Shown here: positions 44,552 through 53,341 of the stretch, in pieces
How positions within the stretch are numbered: the first letter of the stretch is position 1
How the letters are laid out: each line of letters opens with the position of its first letter
NCBI RefSeq assembly: GCF_020215705.1
Contig: NZ_JAIWNB010000033.1
Location: forward strand, 43,522 to 107,521
Source: Nonomuraea aurantiaca
GTDB taxonomy: Bacteria; Actinomycetota; Actinomycetes; Streptosporangiales; Streptosporangiaceae
Direction of reading: 5' to 3'
DNA length: 64,000 nt
Position numbers and translations under genes: made by a program
The notes under the pieces: generated by a model
Databases searched by the model: none
The model's input: the letters and a program-made list of their open reading frames with translations, nothing else
Told to the model about the DNA's origin: nothing

Positions 44552-45205
44552 ATGCTGTTCTATCGTGTTGCCGTCTATTTGTCGCGTTCAACGCTGAACT
44601 ACGTCGCCGGGGTGATCCGCCGGCATCGCAAGGCGATCGGGTCGGCCTGGCGGCTGCTCCACCCCGGCCAGCAGGCGTTACTGGTGCTGGTCTACCTGCG
44701 CAAGGGCGAGACGTTCACCGAGCTCGGGGCGGGGTTCGGGGTGTCGACGGCGACCGCGTGGCGGTATGTAGAGGAGGCGGTCGCGCTGTTGTCGGCCCGC
44801 TCGCCCAAGCTTGCCCAGGCGCTGCGCAAGGCGAAGCGGGACGGGCTGCACTACCTGGTCCTGGCCGGCACGCTGACCCACACCGACCGGGTCAAGGCCG
44901 ACCGGCCGTACTTCTCCGGCAAGCACCGCGTGCATGGGATGAATGGCATGGTCCTGGACACACCAGGCCATCAGCGCCCTGGACCGGCTGCGCATCCTGC
45001 CCACCCCGACCTGAACAACACCAACACTCCGACGCGACGGAGGATCGTCGCGGGTGTGTGTGGAGCGCCTTCCCCGCCGACGAAACAACCGGGTCCCACC
45101 CGGACACGACGCGAAGTCAACTTCAACCGAGACCAGGCACTGGAACGATCAAACAGCCGGCGGTCGTCACCCTCGATGTGGTGGAAAACTGCCGTTGTTC
45201 GCTGA
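44552..45205 (+). pseudogene. IS5-family transposase, internally deleted
   Basis: ATG 44552 begins a transposase with normal N-terminal helices (YVAGVIRRHRKAIGSAWRLL, GAGFGVSTATAWRYVEEAVA) and the first part of the catalytic core (LVLAGTLTHTDRVKADRPYF). The first aspartate position appears as alanine (LAGT, where LDGT is expected). From about 44950 it loses frame and domain similarity, so the remaining DDE residues are absent. The left end has ACCCCTGGT (about 44490) repeated in inverse as ACCAGGGG (44540-44547), likely subterminal transposase sites. No right end was found. Confidence 0.65.
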
Positions 45206-45488
45206 ATTCCTGCCTGCGAACTCCGAGGCCCTTTCGCTGCCGCGACCGCCGAACGCCCTGCTCTCGATGGCCTTGGTAATCCAGTGACACTTTGAGATCA
45301 CGGTCGGGATCTGCCTTGATAGTGCAATGGCGGAACTCGTGTCTGGTGACGACTGCCAAGCTGGCAATACAGAAGTTCTACGCCTGGCTCCTGGCGGTCA
45401 TCGACCCTCGCTCACGAGGTCGATGACCGGTGACCGGCCCCGTCGCGAAATTGTCAGAAGAGGAGCTTGATCCATTAATCTTTCGTCC

Positions 45489-46286
45489 ATGGACCTACCG
45501 GGCGTGGACCCGAGCGTGCCGAGCGCGGCGCGCATATACGACTATTTGCTGGGCGGCAAGGACCACTTCGCCTCAGATCGCGAGGCCGCCGAAGCGGTGC
45601 TCCAATCCGTGCCGAACGCGCGCCAGAGCGCCAGGGCCAACCGCGCCTTCCTGAGCCGGGCCGTACGCGCCCTTGTCGACGCGGGCGTCCGCCAGTTCCT
45701 CGACATCGGCGCAGGGTTGCCGACGCAGGAGAACGTTCATCAGGTGGCCCAGCGCGCGGCGCCGAGCTCACGGGTGGTCTACGTCGACAACGATCCCGTG
45801 GTACTCGTCCATGCCCGCGCGCTGCTCGCCGACAACCCCGGTACGATGGTCGCCCCGGCCGACATCCGCAACCCGGTCGCCCTCCTCCACCACCCCACCG
45901 TCCAAGGCCACCTGGATTTCACCCAGCCGGTTGGAGTGCTGCTTCTGGCCATCCTGCATTTCATCTCCGACGACAAGGAAGCGGCCCACATCGTCGCCGA
46001 ACTCCGTCGCCCTCTGGTGTCCGGCAGCCACGTGGCCATCTCCCACGGCCACCCGGGCCAGCTCACCGGAGACCTGGCGCAGAAGGGCCGCGAGCTGTAC
46101 GGTCGCACCCGCCAGGGAGGCGTCGTCGGCCGTACTCGATCGGACATGTCCGCGTGGCTGGAAGGCTTGGAGCTCCTGGATCCGGGCATCGTCCCCCTCC
46201 AGGGCTGGCGCCCTGAGGATGACTTCGACCCCGTCCCCGACCTCGCGGAACCCGGCGTCTTCGGCATGGTCGCGAGAGTCCCGTAG
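45489..46286 (+). CDS. SAM-dependent methyltransferase, DUF574 family (second copy)
   Basis: This 265-aa protein is taken from ATG 45489; a GAGGAG lies about 25 bases upstream, so the start is approximate. The family N-terminus PSAARIYDYLLGGKDHFASD, the SAM motif QFLDIGAGLPTQENVHQVAQ, VVYVDNDPVVLVHARALLAD and LLAILHFISDDKEAAHIVAE are all present. Length and motifs fit an intact DUF574 methyltransferase. It is clearly paralogous to, but diverged from, the copy at 37.1 kb. The substrate is unknown. The gene sits between two transposase remnants. Confidence 0.88.
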   Translation: MDLPGVDPSVPSAARIYDYLLGGKDHFASDREAAEAVLQSVPNARQSARANRAFLSRAVRALVDAGVRQFLDIGAGLPTQENVHQVAQRAAPSSRVVYVDNDPVVLVHARALLADNPGTMVAPADIRNPVALLHHPTVQGHLDFTQPVGVLLLAILHFISDDKEAAHIVAELRRPLVSGSHVAISHGHPGQLTGDLAQKGRELYGRTRQGGVVGRTRSDMSAWLEGLELLDPGIVPLQGWRPEDDFDPVPDLAEPGVFGMVARVP

Positions 46287-46334
46287 GGTGTGGGCGACAG
46301 GCCTCAGGTCGTGCTCGTCTCGTGGCATCCGGGC

Positions 46335-46434
46335 AGCGCACGCGCCCTCGAAATCGGCCGGCCGGCCGCCCGAGTACGACCTGCGCGCCATCCTGGAGGC
46401 GATCCTGTACGTCAATCGCACCGGCATCCTCTGA
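46335..46434 (+). pseudogene. IS5-type transposase N-terminal fragment
   Basis: The translation GRPPEYDLRAILEAILYVNR followed by TGIL and a stop is the well-known N-terminus of one group of IS5-family transposases. The rest is missing here. A further fragment of the same kind of transposase (CVIDSQSVKD) lies at about 49255-49285, on the other side of the IS21-type element, suggesting that the IS21 element inserted into or beside this decaying IS. Confidence 0.6.
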
Positions 46435-46629
46435 CGCTGCCCGCCACACGGCCGCCCCGGCCGACCCGACTGCACCCGCAGGCTGGTTTTGTTCGTGAGA
46501 GTTGACTGCAGTTGCTCGCCGGGTGTGACCGCGGCCCTGTTTCGGTGAAGTCGTTGTTCGTGAGTTTTGACCGCACGATGTGTCTTATGGTGACATGCTG
46601 GATGCGCTTCGTTATGAAGGAGCATCCCC

Positions 46630-47700
46630 ATGCCCCCTTCGAAGGTCGATCTGTACGCCGCGATCCGGCGAGATGCCCGTGCGGGGATGTCGGGCCGCGC
46701 AATCGAGAAGAAGTACCGTGTTGGGCGGCGGGCGATCGTCAAGGCCCTGGCGTCTGCGTGGCCCGAGCCGCGGAAGCAGTTGCCGCCCAGGGCGTCGAAG
46801 CTGGACCCGTTCAAGCCGACGATCGATGAGATCCTGAAAGCGGACCTGGACGCGCCGCGCAAGCAGCGGCACACCGTCACGAGGATCTGGCACCGGCTGA
46901 TGGACGAGCACGGGATGACGGAGGTGTCCTATCCCGTGGTCCGGGCCTATGTCGCCGAGCGGAAGCCGCAGGTCAGGGTTGAGGCCGGCCAGGGCCCGGC
47001 CGAGGTGTTCGTGCGGCAGTCGCACCGCCCTGGCGATGAGGCGGAAGTCGACTTCGGCGAGGTCGTGATCCGGCTGGCTGGGGAGGATGTCAAGTGCTTC
47101 CTGTTCTGCCTGCGGCTGTCGTTCTCCGGCAAAGCGGTGCACCGGGTCTCCCTGTCGGGCGGGCAGGAGGCATTCTTCGAGGGCCACGAGCACGCGTTCC
47201 GCATCCTGGGATGGGTACCGGCCGGAAAGATCCGCTACGACAACCTCAAGTCCGCGGTCGCGCAGGTGATCGGGTTCAGCCGGTCGAGGGTGGAGACTGA
47301 CCGGTGGACCGCCTTCCGCTCCCACTGGGCCCTGGACGCCTTCTACTGCCGGCCCGGCATCGAGGGCGCGCACGAGAAGGGCGGGGTGGAAGGGCAGATC
47401 GGCTGGTTCCGCCGCAACCATCTTGTCCCCGTCCCGGACGTGCCGTCCGTTCAAGCTCTCAACGCGATGATCGACGAGTGGGACGCCGCGGACGAGGCCC
47501 GCCGGATCGGCGGCCGGGCGCGGACCGTCGGGGAGTTCCTGGCGATCGAGAGGCCGTTGCTGCGGCCGTTGCCGCAGGAGCCGTTCGAGACCGGCCGCTG
47601 GTTCACCCCGCGTGTCGACCGGTTCGCCCAGGTCACGGTCCGCACCAACAAGAAGGGCAACGGGTTTGGCGATCTTCGTGGGGGTTGGGATTGGGGCTAG
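46630..47700 (+). pseudogene. istA: istA, IS21-family transposase, C-terminally truncated
   Basis: ATG 46630 begins an IstA protein: N-terminal HTH (RDARAGMSGRAIEKKYRVGR), the catalytic core (PGDEAEVDFGEVVIRLAGED, RIRYDNLKSAVAQVIG-like segment, HEKGGVEGQIGWFRRNHLVP) and the start of the C-terminal beta region (FTPRVDRFAQVTVRTNK). IstA normally has about 500 aa. Here similarity ends near residue 340 and the frame closes at 356 with GFGDLRGGWDWG. The acidic catalytic residues remain, but the C-terminal domain needed for partner contacts is missing, so activity is doubtful. The cargo begins immediately after. Confidence 0.75.
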
Positions 47701-47719
47701 ATGATCCCGATGACCAAGC

Positions 47720-48118
47720 CTAGCAGTAGGCCTCTTCCTGGTCTTCGACCCGCTGGTGGTCGTCTGCGAGCAGGCCTCCATCAACGGCTACAAGGTCGAG
47801 GGGATGCTCGTGCACGAAGATGATGAAGTCCGGAAGCCGGTAGGCCTCAGCGACCGCCGTGTTGATCTTCTTCAGCATCTTCCGCTTGGCGTCGGTATCG
47901 GCCCCCTGAGGGACGTGCACCATGAACACGGGCCTGGCCGGTTCCGAGCCGAGGAGCCCGTTCTGGCTCACGCTGTCCAGCGGCCACTCACGCAGGAAGA
48001 TCCGCGTGTCGTCAGGGAACGGGTAGGCCTCGTGCATAGCTTCGTAGATCGCCTTCACCAGTTGGCGCTTCCTACTGAGGTCAGCGCTGGTAGGTACGTC
48101 GAGATACCCGACTGGCAT
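47720..48118 (-). CDS. Tautomerase family protein (4-OT/MIF-like)
   Basis: This 132-aa protein starts at ATG 48118, seven bases after AAGGAG. That start places a proline directly after the initiator (MPVGYLDVPTSADLSRKRQL), as required for the catalytic N-terminal proline of tautomerases. A helix (VKAIYEAMHEAYPFPDDTRI) and the strand FLREWPLDSVSQ follow. The second half repeats the layout (VFMVHVPQGADTDAKRKMLK, then DFIIFVHEHPLDLV), giving a fused two-unit architecture. The family isomerises or dehalogenates small unsaturated acids. The gene is cargo of the IS21-type element and divergent from the WYL regulator, which probably controls it. Confidence 0.8.
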   Translation of the reverse strand: MPVGYLDVPTSADLSRKRQLVKAIYEAMHEAYPFPDDTRIFLREWPLDSVSQNGLLGSEPARPVFMVHVPQGADTDAKRKMLKKINTAVAEAYRLPDFIIFVHEHPLDLVAVDGGLLADDHQRVEDQEEAYC

Positions 48119-48318
48119 GTCCATGCTCCTTCGGTGGCACGGTGCGCCGGCGGTGTCAGGCCGTCGGCGCGGGGATGAGAAGTCCCGATCCCGGTCATCG
48201 ACCGGGCCGGGCATCTGGGCGAACACCACGATCGCCGCAGAACGCGACACCCTTATGTCAGTGGAACCGGAACTCTTGCCGGAAAATCTGTCGGTGACCC
48301 CGGCTAGCCTCCGGAGAC

Positions 48319-49038
48319 GTGAATCGCACCGACCGGCTCTATGCCCTTGTGGAGGAACTGCGCGCGGTCGCGCCGCGCCGACGCACCGCCCGCGAGCTGG
48401 CCGCCCGCTTCGAGGTGAGCGTCCGCACCATCGAACGCGACATCAACGCGCTCACTCAGGCTGGCGTGCCCATCTACGCCGACGCCGGGTGGCGCGGCGG
48501 ATACACCCTCGACAAGGCCATGACCCTGCCACCGCTGAATTTCACCCCTGCCGAGGCGGCCGCTGTGGCTGTGGCAATCGGCCAGGCCGGCGGCACACCG
48601 TTCGCGCACGCGTCGCGCAGCGCGATCCACAAGATCGTTACAGCGATGTCCGCACGCGACGCCGTAGCCGCAGACGATCTCGCCAACCGCGTCCAGCTAC
48701 TCGACCGGCCAGAACACAAGCCACACCCGGTCCCCATGGTGATCCAAGACGCCATCGTCGACCGCCAGGTGCTGCGGCTCACCTACCTCGACAGGGACGG
48801 CACCCGAACCCAACGCGAGGTCGAACCCGTCCGGTTCGCCACCATACGCGGACAACACTGGTACCTGCTCGCCTGGTGCCGACTGCGTTTGGCCTCCCGC
48901 GCCTTCCGCACCGACAGGATCGTCCACGCCCAGGCCACCGGCGAGCCCGCATCGCCCCGCCCCCACCAAGACTTCGCACTCCACACCTGCGACCTCATCG
49001 ACCGCACCCCAACTCTCGAGGGAAACCGACGACCCTGA
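48319..49038 (+). CDS. WYL-domain transcriptional regulator (YafY type)
   Basis: This 239-aa protein starts at GTG 48319 close after CGGAGA. The N-terminal HTH (RRRTARELAARFEVSVRTIE, RDINALTQAGVPIYADAGWR) is followed by the WYL sensory domain (VDRQVLRLTYLDRDGTRTQR, QHWYLLAWCRLRLASRAFRT). WYL proteins bind small ligands or nucleic acids and usually repress a neighbouring gene. The divergent tautomerase gene 200 bases away is the obvious target. Both genes lie inside the IS21-type ends and replace istB, so they may travel as a regulated metabolic cargo. The length matches short YafY proteins. Confidence 0.88.
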   Translation: MNRTDRLYALVEELRAVAPRRRTARELAARFEVSVRTIERDINALTQAGVPIYADAGWRGGYTLDKAMTLPPLNFTPAEAAAVAVAIGQAGGTPFAHASRSAIHKIVTAMSARDAVAADDLANRVQLLDRPEHKPHPVPMVIQDAIVDRQVLRLTYLDRDGTRTQREVEPVRFATIRGQHWYLLAWCRLRLASRAFRTDRIVHAQATGEPASPRPHQDFALHTCDLIDRTPTLEGNRRP

Positions 49039-49421
49039 CCTGGCCGCCTCGGAACTGTTGGCGAAGGACAGTGCGGTCACTTCTCGCGAACATCGATCAT
49101 GCTTACGGCCACCAAGCGCGGTCAAAACTCACAAGCAAGTGCGGTCAGTTCCCGTGAACAAAACCCGCAGGCAGAAGATGGCGTCGTCGACGGTCCAGCA
49201 CCTTGCCCCTGCCGAGCCGTCCGCACTGCCGCAGGCCAAGGTCCCGTGCCACCGGGTGCGTCATCGACTCTCAGAGCGTCAAGGATTTCGGTGAACGCGA
49301 GATGGTCGCTGCACAATCGGTACCTCACTGCAGGAGCGTCGCCGGTGCAAGCGTAGCCACTCGCGGGGCTGTGTGGCGGCACGTGCCCGAGCACGGGGCC
49401 GTCAACACCGCCCCTCGGAGA

Positions 49422-49830
49422 TCACGCCAGGTAGCCGCCGTCGATGTCGAGGACGGCGCCGGCGATGGAGGCGTTTGGACCGGCCAGGAGGGCGATAGCC
49501 GCCGCGATCTCTTCTGGGGTGCCGAAGCGTCCAATCGTGTTGGCGGCACGTGGGACGTCCGCGAAAGGTGGCGGCCAGGTCGGCCGGCGTGACGGGCATC
49601 CTCTCCGGTGCAGGCCGCGATCAGGGCGATGTCGCCGAGCTCGGCCACCTCCCTGAAACTGCCTGCCTGACCGTTCCACTTGCGGGCCAGCGCCTTCGCC
49701 TTGCCCGCTGTGCGGCCGGAGACCGTCAACTCGTGGTCGGCAACCGCCCACCGGGCGCCGAGCGTCTGCCATCGACCTGGCACCGCGAACACCGATCGGG
49801 GCAGTCGGCGAGCAACACGTCGTGCTCACT
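49422..49830 (-). pseudogene. Chimera of an F420-dependent NADP reductase start and a short-chain dehydrogenase end
   Basis: From about 49790 to 49620 one frame encodes an NADP-binding segment typical of F420-dependent reductases (ADHELTVSGRTAGKAKALAR, GSFREVAELGDIALIAA). From about 49580 to 49422 another frame gives the end of a short-chain dehydrogenase (IGRFGTPEEIAAAIALLAGP, ASIAGAVLDIDGGYLA). The two families are unrelated and each is incomplete, so the locus is a junction of two gene fragments. Confidence 0.55.
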
Positions 49831-50027
49831 CAGACGGCGCCCTCATGCAACCACTCTCCGCGCCTTGCACAGCGCGCCGGCGCCCGGGACGTATGGCTCA
49901 TGCTTCCCAAGGATCTCCCCTGTCACCAGGTGCCGGACATCGGGGGCAGGGCCGGCTGTTGACAGGGTCGCGGTTGGCGGCCCGTCCATTCCTGGCGTGC
50001 AGGACGGCCACAGCCACCGGGCGGTCG

Positions 50028-50252
50028 TCATGGCCGCCGCCGGCCCGTGAAGATGCTCCGGTAGACCGCGGTGATGACGACGAAGATGGCGGCCGCGACG
50101 ATCACGGTCGCGATCACGTTGATGACCACGGGTGCGTCCTCGAGGAACCTCTGCTTGACATAGTTGCCGCCGATGATGAGCACCACATAGATGTACCAGG
50201 GCGCCCATTTGCGGTCGTTCTCTGTGCCGCTCTTCTTGCCATTCTCGCTCAT
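50028..50252 (-). CDS. Small two-helix membrane protein
   Basis: This 74-aa protein starts at ATG 50252 right after GGGGAGAAA. A charged N-terminus (MSENGKKSGTENDRK) precedes a hydrophobic segment (WAPWYIYVVLIIGGNYV), a short acidic loop and a second helix (VINVIATVIVAAAIFVVITA) with a basic end (IFTGRRRP). Both termini would be cytoplasmic. No family is recognised. It lies upstream of, and divergent from, the two-component genes, and may share their promoter region. Confidence 0.65.
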   Translation of the reverse strand: MSENGKKSGTENDRKWAPWYIYVVLIIGGNYVKQRFLEDAPVVINVIATVIVAAAIFVVITAVYRSIFTGRRRP

Positions 50253-50402
50253 TTTCTCCCCTGTTCGCCAGTCTCCTTCGACGGTGCGCGCCCTCGGCGC
50301 CAGGTGGTCCGGCCCCCGCTTCGGACCGATGGCCGCCGACTCGGCCGGCAAAATTCTCCTGCGCTCTCCCGCCGCCACTCTGCCGAAATGTATTCAGTCC
50401 CT

Positions 50403-50414
50403 CATACGAGTATG
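50403..50414. promoter_or_regulatory. Palindrome CATACGAGTATG before the kinase gene
   Basis: A perfect 12-base palindrome in the spacer between the small membrane protein gene and the sensor kinase gene. It may be an operator for the response regulator or another regulator. Confidence 0.35.
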
Positions 50415-50425
50415 GTCGCGCCAGT

Positions 50426-51712
50426 ATGACGGCGCCTATCGGCGAGTCGGACGAGTGCGCCTCATCACTTCGTATGATGTGCCTGCACGGCCGGCTGTGC
50501 TGGGATGAACGTGTGCTCCCTCGCACCACGCTCACGACCATACGGTTGCGGAACCTGCCGGAATGGCAGCAGGATCTGGCCATCACCGCAAGCTCGGTCG
50601 GGATCGGCGTTCTCCTCCTGGTGATCGGCTGGTCCCCGGTGTTCGAGAGCGGCCTGGCGCCGCCGCAGTGGTTGCATCCGGTCCTGTTCGGGTGCGTCTG
50701 CGTCGTGGAGTTGTTCCGGCGTCGAGCACCGGTCACGGCGCTCACCATCGGGTTCGCGCTGCTGGCCGCCGACAGCGTTTTCGGCGCGAGCATGGCGGTG
50801 CTGATCGTGTTCGCCGATCTGCTCTACGCGGCGACGTTGTACGGCCCGCGGCAGCTCAGCCGAGGCATGGTCCCGATCACCTCGGCCATCACGATCGCGT
50901 CGATCGGCGTCATGACGGTGCTCACGCCGAACGTACGGACGGCCGTCGTGACCGGGCTGGCGGTGCTGCCGTTCCTCGTCATCCCCATGTGGTGGGCGAC
51001 GATCCTCCGGCAGCACAAGGAGATCGCCAGTGCTGAGCGCAGGAACGCGTCGCAGTTGACGAGGATCAGCGAGCTGGGTCAGCGGGCGGCAGTCGCCGCT
51101 GAGCGCGCGAAGATGGCGCGCGATCTGCACGATGTGATCGCCGGGCATCTTTCCGCAATTGCCCTGCAGTCCGAAGCCGTCCTGTCGCTCGGCAACGCCT
51201 CCCCGCAGGCCTCGCGGTCGGTGCTGACGTCGGTACGGGAGAACAGCGTGCGCGCGCTGGAGGAGATGCGTGCAATGATCGAACTGCTGCGCGCCGACGG
51301 GAGCGGCAGTGATGAGACCCTCGCCCCGGCGGGACTCTCCGAGCTGTCGGCCCTGGTGGAATCGGCGCGAGCGACCGGGATGGACATTGAGGTGCATTCG
51401 GATATCGACGAGTCGGTAACCCTGCCGGCGGCGGTCAACCTCACGGCGTACCGGATCGCCCAGGAGGCCTTGACCAACGCGATGAAGCACGCACCGCAGG
51501 CGTGGGCACGGGTGGAGATCCGGCTCGTCGACGGCGCGCTCACCGTCGAGGTGGTCAACGATCTGCCCACCGCGGCCGCGAGCGGCACCGGCACCGGGTT
51601 GCTCAACATGCGGGAGCGCGCGACCGCGGTCGGGGGGTCCCTGGCCGCCGGTCCGTCGGACGCGGGCTGGCTGGTACGCGCGGTTCTGCCCATCATGCAG
51701 GCGAGGTCATGA
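50426..51712 (+). CDS. Sensor histidine kinase, NarL/DesK type
   Basis: This 428-aa protein is given from ATG 50426; GTG 50513 (399 aa) is also possible, since neither has a strong ribosome site. Residues about 50-195 contain several membrane helices (SVGIGVLLLVIGWSPVFESG, GASMAVLIVFADLLYAATLY). The HisKA_3 phosphoacceptor is in KMARDLHDVIAGHLSAIALQ and the HATPase_c domain carries AQEALTNAMKHAP and the glycine box GTGTGLLNMRERA. It should autophosphorylate in response to an envelope signal and pass phosphate to the response regulator encoded next. The genes overlap by four bases (ATGA). Confidence 0.9.
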   Translation: MTAPIGESDECASSLRMMCLHGRLCWDERVLPRTTLTTIRLRNLPEWQQDLAITASSVGIGVLLLVIGWSPVFESGLAPPQWLHPVLFGCVCVVELFRRRAPVTALTIGFALLAADSVFGASMAVLIVFADLLYAATLYGPRQLSRGMVPITSAITIASIGVMTVLTPNVRTAVVTGLAVLPFLVIPMWWATILRQHKEIASAERRNASQLTRISELGQRAAVAAERAKMARDLHDVIAGHLSAIALQSEAVLSLGNASPQASRSVLTSVRENSVRALEEMRAMIELLRADGSGSDETLAPAGLSELSALVESARATGMDIEVHSDIDESVTLPAAVNLTAYRIAQEALTNAMKHAPQAWARVEIRLVDGALTVEVVNDLPTAAASGTGTGLLNMRERATAVGGSLAAGPSDAGWLVRAVLPIMQARS

Positions 51713-52419
51713 GAGTCAAGGTTCTGATAGCGGACGACCATGCCGCCATACGCGCCGGCCTGGTTCTGCTCCTGGACAACGCGCCCGGCATCGACGTGGT
51801 GGGTGAGGTCGCCGACGGCGCGTCCGCCATCCGCCAGGCAAGGGCACTGCGGCCGGACGTGGTGTTGATGGACCTGCGGATGCCTGGGATGGACGGCATC
51901 ACCGCCACCCGCACGCTGGTTGCGGAGCAGCTGTGTCAGGTACTCGTGCTCACCACGTTCGACCTCGACGAGTACGTCTACGCGGCGCTGCGCGCGGGCG
52001 CCGCGGGCTTCCTGCTCAAGACTGTGGAGGCAAGCCGCCTGGTGGAGGCGGTGCACCTGGTCGCCGCGGGAGAGGGTGTGCTCGACCCGCAGGTCACGCG
52101 CAAGCTGATCGGCGCGTTCGCCACGCTGAAGCCGCCTGCCGCCAAACCCGCGGTGAGCCTGGACGAGCTCACCGATCGAGAGCGTGATGTGTTCGTCTGC
52201 CTGGGCAAGGGCCTGTCCAACGCGCAGATCGCCGCAGAGCTCTTCATCAGCGAGACCACCGTGAAGACCCACGTGTCGAAGGTGCTGTCGAAGCTGCAGC
52301 TGCGCTCTCGCGTCCAGGCGGCCATCGTCGCGCAGGAAAGCGGCTGGCCGGGGACCGCAGCCGGGGGCGCGGGGGTTCCGCTGCTTGACAGGCCGGAGGG
52401 CTGCGGCTCGGTTCGGTAG
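51709..52419 (+). CDS. NarL/LuxR-type response regulator
   Basis: This 236-aa protein starts at ATG 51709 inside the kinase stop. The receiver domain has the acidic pocket (IADDH), phosphorylatable D55 (VVLMDLRMPGMDG), the conserved threonine (VLVLTTFD) and lysine (FLLKTVEA). The C-terminal LuxR HTH (LTDRERDVFVCLGKGLSNAQ, TVKTHVSKVLSKL) binds DNA. It is the cognate partner of the upstream kinase. The last 20 residues (GWPGTAAGGAGVP) are a flexible tail. Targets are unknown; no transporter gene is directly downstream. Confidence 0.93.
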   Translation: MRVKVLIADDHAAIRAGLVLLLDNAPGIDVVGEVADGASAIRQARALRPDVVLMDLRMPGMDGITATRTLVAEQLCQVLVLTTFDLDEYVYAALRAGAAGFLLKTVEASRLVEAVHLVAAGEGVLDPQVTRKLIGAFATLKPPAAKPAVSLDELTDRERDVFVCLGKGLSNAQIAAELFISETTVKTHVSKVLSKLQLRSRVQAAIVAQESGWPGTAAGGAGVPLLDRPEGCGSVR

Positions 52420-53341
52420 CCGACGCCGTGGACACTGCGTGGACCAATGTCCGCGCATCTGGCCGGCCGGGACCCAAGGCCCTGCCCGCGGCCATGGAGT
52501 CCCCTCGCGACCTGGCCGGCACATGGCTGACTGTCATCACGGCCCGGTCGGTCCTGGTTCCTCGGCTCCACCGATGTCAACGGTTACGACTCCGCCCTCG
52601 CTCACCGCGGCCCCTCGGGCTGCGCATCGGCCGCAACAGCACTTGAGCGAACCGCTCGTGAGCCCTTGGAGGAATGCCGCGAATCAACCGACAGTGGCAG
52701 GAATCATTCTTGCCAGCCACACCGGATACCGCCGACTATCAGTATGCCCCTTCTCTTGGGGCATGGCAGGGAAGAAACAAAGCGGTGCGGTGGGGGCGAA
52801 CGCCTCGTCCTTGACAGGGCGGGACGCTCGCCCCCGGCTCATATACCCGTCTATCCCTGTCGATATGGCCGATCCAGCTAGGCCCCTGACGAAGATCGGC
52901 CTCGTGGGGTGATCCCGTCCATCTGATGGCGCGGCTCTGCCGTGTCCTGCCTTTCCTGAACGGCAGCATCAGCCAGAAGTCTCGTGATGTGGCGGCGATC
53001 GTCCACGGTGACCCGGTGCACCTCTCAGGCTCCCAGCACCTCAGCCTGCTCGGGCACCGATGCCTCTCGCGGACGTACCGGGTGGTCAATGGCGGCGACG
53101 GCCGCTGCCTGGCGGTACGGCGGGCGCCACAGGAACGGCGGGTATGAGATCGCCGAACCACGGACGCCGCACCCGGCCGGCGAAGCCGCCGAGGACATGC
53201 GCTCCAGGCTACGTCGGCGGCAGCTCACTCAGCGTTTCGTAACCCCATGAGCACGTCACTGTGCAAGGTGATTCTGGCCGTCCTCGGCCGGCCGCTCCTA
53301 GTGTCGGGAGACACCATACAAGCTGGTCGATGGAGCCCATC
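52420..53341. other. Long region without a recognised gene
   Basis: About 920 bases hold only short, unconvincing frames on both strands. It contains a strong hairpin at 52744-52764. Just upstream of the DUF4331 gene there is a small inverted repeat GTGTCGGGAGACAC at about 53300. Confidence 0.45.
52744..52764. terminator. Perfect hairpin ATGCCCC-N7-GGGGCAT
   Basis: Seven-base arms surround TTCTCTT. It is 325 bases after the response-regulator stop, so it is either a late terminator or part of an unannotated RNA in this gene-free stretch. Confidence 0.4.

Larger units (their letters stand above)
46484..49165 (+). mobile_element. IS21-type element carrying a tautomerase/WYL cargo instead of istB
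   Basis: The ends share GGTTTTGTTC in inverted orientation (46485-46494 and near 49155-49164). Repeated subterminal sites follow, consensus GTTCGTGAGTTTTGACCGCA, at the left (about 46491, 46556) and the right (about 49072, 49116, 49138, reversed). The 2682-bp unit is flanked by a 7-bp direct repeat CGCAGGC (46477-46483 and 49166-49172), consistent with an IS21 target duplication. Inside are a 3'-truncated istA, a minus-strand tautomerase gene and a plus-strand WYL regulator. istB is absent. The element looks like a cargo-bearing derivative that could move only with transposase supplied in trans. Confidence 0.7.

Noticed and set aside
52926..53147. A 73-codon frame upstream of the DUF4331 gene
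   Set aside because: No ribosome site, no hydrophobic or domain pattern, and equally good frames overlap it on both strands.
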